Position numbers and translations under genes: made by a program. Shown piece after piece: positions 58,947-64,000 of a stretch of 64,000 bases of DNA. The notes under the pieces were generated by a model that saw only the letters and a program-made list of their open reading frames with translations, was not told where the DNA came from and did not search any database. How positions within the stretch are numbered: position 1 is the first letter of the stretch; every line of letters begins with the position of its first letter. This stretch comes from Oceanobacillus sp. FSL K6-2867 (GTDB lineage: Bacteria > Bacillota > Bacilli > Bacillales > Amphibacillaceae): positions 558,001-622,000 of the forward strand of contig NZ_CP150144.1 in the NCBI RefSeq assembly GCF_037963145.1. Direction: 5' to 3'.

Positions 58947-60461
58947 CTACGATGATTTCTTAGAAACCGTAATAGATTCATGCTGATTGTCTGTAGCTCT
59001 CTGTGTGGCCAGGCACGTAACGATCATCACAACAAATGCGATAACTGAAGCAAAGAACATCGCTAAATAGATATTTCCAATAATACTTTGATTTGTAAAT
59101 AACACATACAATACTGTACCAGTAATGACGGCAGCAATTGCTCCAGGCCCATTTGACTTTTTCCAAAAATATCCTAAAACAACAGGTGCAAGAATCCCAC
59201 TGATTATTGCTGAAAAACTAAATTGAATTAAAATCGATAACGATTCAGGGCGCTCCAACGATATATATAATGTAGCTAAACCTGCAAATACCAGGGACAC
59301 TTTTGCTACCTTTACGGCATTTCTATCTAAAACGTCTGTCGCAATCGGTTTCTTTGATAAAATTGGTGCTAATACTTTATAAAAATCGTTTCCGATACTA
59401 GATGTAATCCCCAAATAAAGGCTGTCTGTACTTGAAAGAATAGCTGTAATAATTCCTATTATGATAACTGCCGCAAGGATTGGTGGAAATGATTCAATCA
59501 CATAAGCTGGAATCGCTGAATCGGCACTAGCCAATGATGGAAAAATCACTCGTGCTGCTAATCCTCCAAGAACCATTAAAGTTGAGATAAAAAATAGCAC
59601 AACTCCTGCTGATAATGTAAATGGAGCAAGCTGCTCTTCACTTTCAAGCGACAATACTTTATTTAATAAATGTGGCATTAGCACAAAGCTAAATAATAAA
59701 AATTGCACGGCCATTATCGCTATTGCGCTATCATATGGACCACCAACTGATAAAAATCCAGTCAGATTCGGGTCAATAGCCCCTAATCTTTTTGTCAGCT
59801 CTCCAAATACATTCCATCCTCCCCCAATCGTCCAAAATAGCGAAACAAAAACAAGGATAGAAGTAGTTGCCATCAAAATTCCTTGAATACCGTCTGTGAT
59901 AATCTGCGCGTAGGCACCACCAAGTCCAATGTATAGTATCGTGATCCCTACACCAATGATAATCCCCCAGAAATATGGGATGTTCAGGACCGACTCAAAG
60001 ATTGTTGCAAGTCCAACATTTTGACCGACAATATAATATACATTGAATAAAATTAATACAGCTACAATGACTTGAAGCGCTTTGCTGTTGTATCTTCTTC
60101 CAAGCCATTCTGGCAATGTTGAAACACCACCAAACTTTTTGTTGTATCTCCAAAATGTTTTAGCGAATAATAGTAAACCAATCCACGAAACACCGAAACA
60201 TCCTAACGTATACCAAAGTACGGATGTACCATATTCATAAGCAAGCCCGGGAACACCGATAAATAAATTGGCACTTGAATACGTGGTCGCAAAGCTTGCA
60301 CCGACAAGTACGGGGCTTACCTTCCCACGAGCCGTTGCAAACCCAGCCATCGACTTGCTATGGCGCCCGCCTCTTTTGCCCATCCAAACAATATATCCAA
60401 AATAAACAACTAATATCATAATAATTGTCCAAATTAAAGAATCCGGTACTGTAGGCATCAT
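58947..60461 (-). CDS. SSS family sodium/solute symporter
   Basis: 504 residues, 13 membrane helices. Sodium-site and family regions are KVSPVLVGASFATTYSSANLFIG, the signature-like GLGGAYAQIITDGIQGILM and ILSSTDSLYLGITSSIGNDFYK. The context between a thiolase and acetoacetyl-CoA synthetase suggests uptake of acetoacetate or 3-hydroxybutyrate, but this is inference; pantothenate or proline carriers share the fold. The ATG directly follows the small ORF upstream. AAAGGAG precedes it. Confidence 0.9.
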   Translation of the reverse strand: MMPTVPDSLIWTIIMILVVYFGYIVWMGKRGGRHSKSMAGFATARGKVSPVLVGASFATTYSSANLFIGVPGLAYEYGTSVLWYTLGCFGVSWIGLLLFAKTFWRYNKKFGGVSTLPEWLGRRYNSKALQVIVAVLILFNVYYIVGQNVGLATIFESVLNIPYFWGIIIGVGITILYIGLGGAYAQIITDGIQGILMATTSILVFVSLFWTIGGGWNVFGELTKRLGAIDPNLTGFLSVGGPYDSAIAIMAVQFLLFSFVLMPHLLNKVLSLESEEQLAPFTLSAGVVLFFISTLMVLGGLAARVIFPSLASADSAIPAYVIESFPPILAAVIIIGIITAILSSTDSLYLGITSSIGNDFYKVLAPILSKKPIATDVLDRNAVKVAKVSLVFAGLATLYISLERPESLSILIQFSFSAIISGILAPVVLGYFWKKSNGPGAIAAVITGTVLYVLFTNQSIIGNIYLAMFFASVIAFVVMIVTCLATQRATDNQHESITVSKKSS

Positions 60462-60563
60462 TTATTCTCCTTTCCCTCTTTTGGATAATAATTTTTCCAT
60501 ATGATTAAACCAACTGCCCAGAATAAGGCAAGCAATATAAAATACGTTAATATCATGATTGTC
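60458..60563 (-). pseudogene. Small membrane protein upstream of the symporter, probable frameshift
   Basis: After AGGAGG, an ATG at 60557 (or 60563) opens a frame reading MTIMILTYF. If one T is removed from the run of five T that follows, it continues ILLALFWAVGLIIWKNYYPK and KEGKENK, a one-helix protein whose stop overlaps the symporter ATG (ATGA). As written, the frame instead reads 31 residues to a TAA at 60462. The corrected product looks like the small accessory proteins that accompany some SSS symporters. Either a sequencing indel or a true mutation. Confidence 0.5.
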
Positions 60564-60692
60564 ATCCTCCTAATTACGTCATTCATTTAAAAATTCCGTT
60601 TGTAGAAATCTTCCGTCTATTATAGACCCACCTCGTCTAATACAAGGCGAACTGCTCACATACTGTTCCATAATTTATACTAAGTTTTGGCT

Positions 60693-61859
60693 TTACCAGC
60701 TTTTTGGAACTTCTATTAATAGAGCCATTCCCTGACCGCCGCCACCGCAGAGAGATGCAATACCTTTTCCACCACCACGGCGTTTAAGTTCTTTTGCAAG
60801 AGTTAAGGCAAGTCGAAAACCCGTTCCGCCAAGCGGATGACCAATTGCAATTGCGCCACCATTAACATTCACTCTTTCATAGCCAATTCCAAGCTCACGG
60901 CAGCTTGCGATAACCACACTTGCAAAAGCCTCATTGATTTCAAATAAATCAATATCGCTCAATGTTAGGTTCGTTTTCTCTAAAACTGCTTTGATTGCCT
61001 GGGCAGGCTTTGTATGTAGGCTCGTATCTGGCCCCGCGACTTCAGCCCAACCAAGAATACGAGCTAACGGCGCTTTACCAAGCTCCTCCGCTTTCTTTTC
61101 GGATGAAACAATGCCAACGCTTGCGCCATCTGTCATTTGCGACGCATTTCCCGCTGTGATTGTACCGTCGTCAACAAACGCCGGTCTTAATGTTGCTAAT
61201 TTTTCTATGTTCGAATTGAGGCGAATGCCTTCATCGCTAGAGAAGGTTTTGCCTTTAAGTTTGATTGAAACAATTTCATCTTGCAGGCGACCTTTTTCCA
61301 GCGCTTCAGCAGCTCGTTCCTGTGACAACTGTGCGTATTGATCCTGCTCTAGTCTATTAATCTTAAAATCTTTATTTTTTAAATCCGTCAGCACCCCCAT
61401 CGAATCATCTGCTAACGAGCACCATAATCCGTCGTTTATTAATGTATCCGTAAATTGCAGGGATCCCATCGACAGCTCCTTACGAATCGGAGCAGTGTAC
61501 GGGGCATTTGTCATCGAGTCAAATCCACCAGTAATATATAATTCCCCTTCGCCAAAATGAATACGGCGGACAGCGTCGGAAATGGATGCTAATCCAGCTA
61601 AACATACATTGTTTAAAGTAACTGCAGGAACAGATAACGATACACCGGCATCCTTCGCAACTCTTCTAGCCGGATTTTGACCCTGCCCCGCTTGAAGCAC
61701 CTGTGCAAGTATTGTCCCATCAGCTTCTTTTGCCTCAGGTACTCGTCTCACTAACTCTTTAACAGCTAAAGTTCCTATCTCTTTTGCCTCTAATCCAGAT
61801 AAAAATCCTTTCCACTTCCCAAAAGGTGTTCTTACTCCTTCTAGAATCACCGTATTCAT
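60693..61859 (-). CDS. Acetyl-CoA C-acetyltransferase (thiolase)
   Basis: 388 residues. The nucleophile Cys86 is in TLNNVCLAGLASI; the C-terminal His and Cys are in NGGAIAIGHPLGGTG and IASLCGGGGQG. It differs clearly from the FadA thiolase at 25 kb. Next to acetoacetyl-CoA synthetase its likely job is to cleave acetoacetyl-CoA to two acetyl-CoA. It is the first gene after a SAM-I riboswitch with terminator. The AAAGGATGAGGC ribosome binding site precedes the ATG. Confidence 0.92.
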   Translation of the reverse strand: MNTVILEGVRTPFGKWKGFLSGLEAKEIGTLAVKELVRRVPEAKEADGTILAQVLQAGQGQNPARRVAKDAGVSLSVPAVTLNNVCLAGLASISDAVRRIHFGEGELYITGGFDSMTNAPYTAPIRKELSMGSLQFTDTLINDGLWCSLADDSMGVLTDLKNKDFKINRLEQDQYAQLSQERAAEALEKGRLQDEIVSIKLKGKTFSSDEGIRLNSNIEKLATLRPAFVDDGTITAGNASQMTDGASVGIVSSEKKAEELGKAPLARILGWAEVAGPDTSLHTKPAQAIKAVLEKTNLTLSDIDLFEINEAFASVVIASCRELGIGYERVNVNGGAIAIGHPLGGTGFRLALTLAKELKRRGGGKGIASLCGGGGQGMALLIEVPKSW

Positions 61860-61904
61860 AACGCCTCATCCTTTCCTATAAATCTGCTCATTTTGTCCAT
61901 AAAA

Positions 61905-61932
61905 AAACCCTCTTTCCAAAGAAAGAGGGTTG
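61905..61932 (-). terminator. Riboswitch terminator before the thiolase gene
   Basis: ACCCTCTTTC and GAAAGAGGGT form a perfect 10-bp stem with a 4-base loop, followed by seven T on the minus strand. Its 5' arm CCCTCTT can instead pair with AAGAGGG of the aptamer P1 strand. Confidence 0.92.
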
Positions 61933-61952
61933 AAATCATAAACTATTGCGGA

Positions 61953-62068
61953 TTCCCCCTCTTATCTTTCAGACATTTCTGTCTGTTGGAAGTAGCACCA
62001 TTCCCCCTAAAGGGGCGGTTGCCGGGCGTCATAGGGCCAAATCCCTCAGCCAACTCGTGATAAGAGTA
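61953..62068 (-). ncRNA. SAM-I riboswitch (S-box) of the thiolase-symporter-AACS operon
   Basis: On the minus strand the conserved blocks run ACTCTTATCACGAGTTGGCT, GAGGGATTTGGCCC, TATGACGCCCGGCAACC, a P3 stem GCCCCTTTAGGGG, GGTGCTACTTCC and the closing AAGATAAGAGG. The internal P4 (CAGACAGAAATGTCTG) is also visible. The terminator and mutually exclusive antiterminator are complete, so high SAM should turn the operon off. Its target genes are not methionine genes, which is unusual. Confidence 0.95.
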
Positions 62069-62234
62069 ATCTGTTATTTTGTTTTATTGTTGAAATATAT
62101 TCGTTTATTAAATTATTGCAATATTAACAGAACGCAAACAGAAGGTCAATAGTTATTTTGTAAACGTAACTAAACAGCTTCTATTGACAGCCTTCTATTT
62201 TGCAAGTATAGTTAAAGTTGAGAATAATACATAC

Positions 62235-62307
62235 GATTCCGTAGCTCAGCTGGGAGAGCGCTACCTTGACAGGGTAGAAGTCGTTGGTTCGAGTCCAATC
62301 GGAATCA
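62235..62307 (+). tRNA. tRNA-Val(GAC)
   Basis: A complete cloverleaf: acceptor stem GATTCCG with CGGAATC, D arm GCTCAGCTGGGAGAGC, anticodon stem CTACC/GGTAG with loop TTGACAG (anticodon GAC at 62268-62270), and T arm GTTGGTTCGAGTCCAAT. CCA is not encoded. It is a single tRNA gene followed by a terminator. Confidence 0.95.
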
Positions 62308-62321
62308 TTCTAACACGTTGG

Positions 62322-62359
62322 TCTGTATCCCTTGTGTATCAAGGAGTACAGGCTTTTTT
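62322..62359 (+). terminator. Terminator of the tRNA-Val gene
   Basis: CTGTATCCCTTG pairs with CAAGGAGTACAG across TGTAT and is followed by GCTTTTTT. Confidence 0.8.
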
Positions 62360-62518
62360 ATTTTTCTTGTAGAGATTGGTTTTTCATCTGATTTTGGTTA
62401 GCAGTCACAGATCAGTTACAGGATTTTCTAGAGCCATTTCAAACATATCGGCAACATCCATAATTATTGTTGGGAACAAGGTGAGCGTGTATTCCATTTC
62501 ATCAACCACTATAAAAAA

Positions 62519-62791
62519 TTATGTTAGACGAAAAACTATAGCATAGATAGCTACTAATACTATGAGGATTTCAAGCAAGAATGATTTCTTAAATCTATTA
62601 TGCATTTTGAAATTAAGAATCGATTGAAAAATAATTAATAACAATAAAAATGCACTTAAAAAATAAATGATAGTATTGCTAATGTCTATAAATGCTACAA
62701 TTAGCAAAATTAAAGGACCAAACAACATTTTTATCTTCAATATATAATTATCTAATACTTCATATCTTTTTTTTTTATTATCTACAACCAT
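62519..62791 (-). CDS. Small membrane protein of unknown function
   Basis: A 90-residue protein with three hydrophobic stretches: MLFGPLILLIVAFIDISNTI, YFLSAFLLLLIIFQSIL and LLEILIVLVAIYAIVF. The N-terminus is basic (NKKKRYEVLDNYILKIK). It is AT-rich and divergent from a secreted-protein gene 288 bases away. That layout suits an immunity protein for a secreted toxin, but nothing in the sequence proves it. No family was recognised. GGGGGG precedes the ATG weakly. Confidence 0.6.
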   Translation of the reverse strand: MVVDNKKKRYEVLDNYILKIKMLFGPLILLIVAFIDISNTIIYFLSAFLLLLIIFQSILNFKMHNRFKKSFLLEILIVLVAIYAIVFRLT

Positions 62792-63079
62792 TAAAATCCC
62801 CCCAAGTATATGTCAAATATATAGGAATAACATTATTTTAACAATAATAAATATAATCATCATAAAATTAATAATTACAGTTGACTTACTTAAACTATAT
62901 TAAATTGCCTTTAATTAAGTAACAGCTTGATTAGTTGTTTTATTATTTCAGGCATAATTATTCACCCTAATTTTATAAATTCAAGACTTTCTCCCCATTT
63001 AATTTAATATATAAAATTGTTAGAATTATTAACGTATTGGAATTATCAAATTTTGTCAATTAATATGAGGAGGGTTTTT
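62792..63079. other. AT-rich divergent region
   Basis: It separates the membrane protein and the secreted protein genes and must carry both promoters. GAGGAGGG at about 63065-63073 is the ribosome binding site of the latter. Nothing else was recognised. Confidence 0.4.
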
Positions 63080-63640
63080 TTGAAAAAAGTTATCTTTATT
63101 ATTTTGTCGTTTACTCTTATTTTTAGTGCTATGCCAATCAATATTTTAGCTGCAGAAATTCCTAGCGCTGATGGATTTAATGGAACTTCTCAAATACGAG
63201 GTCATCATGATCCTAAAGTCACGTGTTCTACTCAGAATGTTAGTCACGCAGAAGCAGAAGCAATAAGAAAAGCTGAAAGTGATCAGAAGGTAGCAGCTGT
63301 TGCTTTGGCGGTATTAGGATTTGCTTCTGTACAAGGAATTATTGCAAAATCCCTATCACAATCTATATCTTGGGTATCATCAAATAAAACAGCCACTTCA
63401 GTAATTGGCACCACAGTTTCTAGTTTTGGACTAGTTAGTGCTGTTGGAGATAACGGTTCAGATGTGGGAGCAGCAGGAAACTATGAGGTTTGTGAGTATA
63501 AACACTTAGTAGATACCAGAAGTAATCATTGGGATAGCTGGACTGACTATGCACACTATGCAGGACAAGTAATGTACAAGACAACTGACAATGATACAGG
63601 ACGAGTATATTACTTAAATGCGAATGCAATTGCAAGATAG
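63080..63640 (+). CDS. Secreted protein of unknown function, bacteriocin-like features
   Basis: About 186 residues from a TTG at 63080, six bases after GAGGAGGG; the longer frame to 63017 has no ribosome binding site. A Sec signal peptide (MKKVIFIILSFTLIFSAMPI, cleavage near LAA|E) is followed by a polar segment with HHDPKVTCSTQNV, a Gly/Ala/Val-rich hydrophobic stretch (KVAAVALAVLGFASVQGIIA and TATSVIGTTVSSFGLVSAV) and an aromatic-rich tail with Cys in NYEVCEYKH. Only two cysteines are seen. The mix resembles secreted membrane-active peptides, but no family was recognised. Confidence 0.65.
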   Translation: MKKVIFIILSFTLIFSAMPINILAAEIPSADGFNGTSQIRGHHDPKVTCSTQNVSHAEAEAIRKAESDQKVAAVALAVLGFASVQGIIAKSLSQSISWVSSNKTATSVIGTTVSSFGLVSAVGDNGSDVGAAGNYEVCEYKHLVDTRSNHWDSWTDYAHYAGQVMYKTTDNDTGRVYYLNANAIAR

Positions 63641-63654
63641 TAAAGCGGCTGGAA

Positions 63655-63664
63655 CCCCCCCCCC
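63655..63664 (+). repeat. Poly-C tract
   Basis: A run of ten C directly after the secreted-protein gene, at the edge of the IS remnant. A similar run of eleven C lies at about 22943. Confidence 0.7.
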
Positions 63665-63782
63665 AGAATTAAAAAGAGTGCTGCTCGCCAATAAGTTGAG
63701 GAGTTCCAGTATTTTTGCACGCAAAAAGGATACCTTCTGATAAAATTAAAGTTACCACACAATAATATATGGAGGTATCCTT

Positions 63783-64000
63783 ATGTTTAAACATAATACC
63801 AGGAACCAAGTTTTTTGCCTTTAGATTTAGAAATGAAATTATAAGAAAATGATATTGCCCATGCGGTGAATGAAGTGGTGGAAACTATTCCGGATGAGGC
63901 ATTCGTAGTATTCTTTCGTAGACAGGTTGTTCTGCTTACCATCCATGCATGATGATGAAAATGATTTTAGCTGCTTACACGCAATCCGTTCATATAACTT
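63783..64000 (+). pseudogene. Decayed IS1182-family transposase (runs off the window)
   Basis: After GGAGGTATCCTT, an ATG starts MFKHNTRNQV, the typical beginning of IS1182-type transposases. A missing T in the run at about 63811 shifts the frame. In the corrected frame it continues LPLDLEMKL, then a stop codon where Gln is expected, then ENDIAHAVNEVVETIPDEAF. A further frame change gives GCSAYHP and MMMKMILAAYTQSV. With at least two frameshifts and a nonsense codon it is inactive. The IS left end lies in 63640-63782. Confidence 0.8.

Noticed and set aside
62184..62372. 62-residue frame over the tRNA gene
   Set aside because: It is a translation of tRNA-Val and its terminator.

Overview
The window reads as chromosome of a low-GC, endospore-former-type Firmicute, most likely a halotolerant or alkaliphilic Bacillaceae of the Oceanobacillus/Virgibacillus kind. 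This is inferred from gene content: an sufCDSUB operon beside metNPQ, yusE, yusF, gcvH, yusI and fadNAE, in an arrangement like the yus region of Bacillus subtilis; a liaIHFSR envelope-stress operon; ectABC for the compatible solute ectoine; a BCCT transporter; and strong AGGAGG ribosome binding sites. No rRNA, CRISPR array or intact prophage was seen.

Layout. 0-6 kb: the 5' part of an MFS transporter with its MarR regulator, an AprX-like subtilase, a small aldolase/cupin pair and a divergent LysR regulator. 6-8 kb: an amino-acid permease behind a tandem glycine riboswitch. 8.2-11.5 kb: an accessory pocket with two tyrosine-recombinase tail fragments, an Imm5-like immunity protein, a lipoprotein, a secreted protein and a 22-bp direct repeat. 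11.5-28.7 kb: SUF Fe-S assembly, methionine ABC importer under a SAM riboswitch, yusE-yusF-gcvH-yusI, a DinB protein and the fatty-acid beta-oxidation operon fadN-fadA-fadE with a FadR-type operator. 29-33 kb: zinc ABC importer, Zur and two FluC fluoride channel subunits on the plus strand, with a Zur-like box in front. 33-43 kb: SH3 protein, VLRF1-type release factor, CNNM/CorC-type protein, BCCT transporter, CwlO-like endopeptidase, glyoxylate shunt aceB-aceA and a small YhfH-like zinc ribbon. 43-49 kb: aromatic-acid-exporter-like protein, liaIHFSR, an 18-copy 21-bp minisatellite, DedA and a GlsB/YeaQ-type protein. 49-56.3 kb: LLM oxidoreductase, DUF1836 protein, hemolysin III, M42 peptidase, a decayed alpha/beta hydrolase, TauE/SafE exporter and ectABC. 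56.8-62 kb: thiolase, small membrane ORF, SSS symporter and acetoacetyl-CoA synthetase, all behind a second SAM riboswitch. 62-64 kb: tRNA-Val and an AT-rich accessory end with a small membrane protein, a secreted protein of unknown function and a decayed IS1182-type transposase.

How parts work together. The 56.8-62 kb operon can take up acetoacetate or a related acid, activate it to acetoacetyl-CoA and split it to acetyl-CoA. FadNAE also delivers acetyl-CoA, and AceB/AceA allow net carbon gain from it. EctABC, the BCCT transporter and the glycine-controlled permease fit life in salt. The most unusual observations are regulatory: a complete S-box in front of the acetoacetate operon; a perfect 12-bp hairpin between a Shine-Dalgarno sequence and a TTG start at 35.8 kb; two genes (marR, ectA) whose ideal Shine-Dalgarno points to a non-canonical start codon; and the 21-bp minisatellite beside the lia operon. 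Coordinates of short sites were counted by eye and may be off by a base or two.
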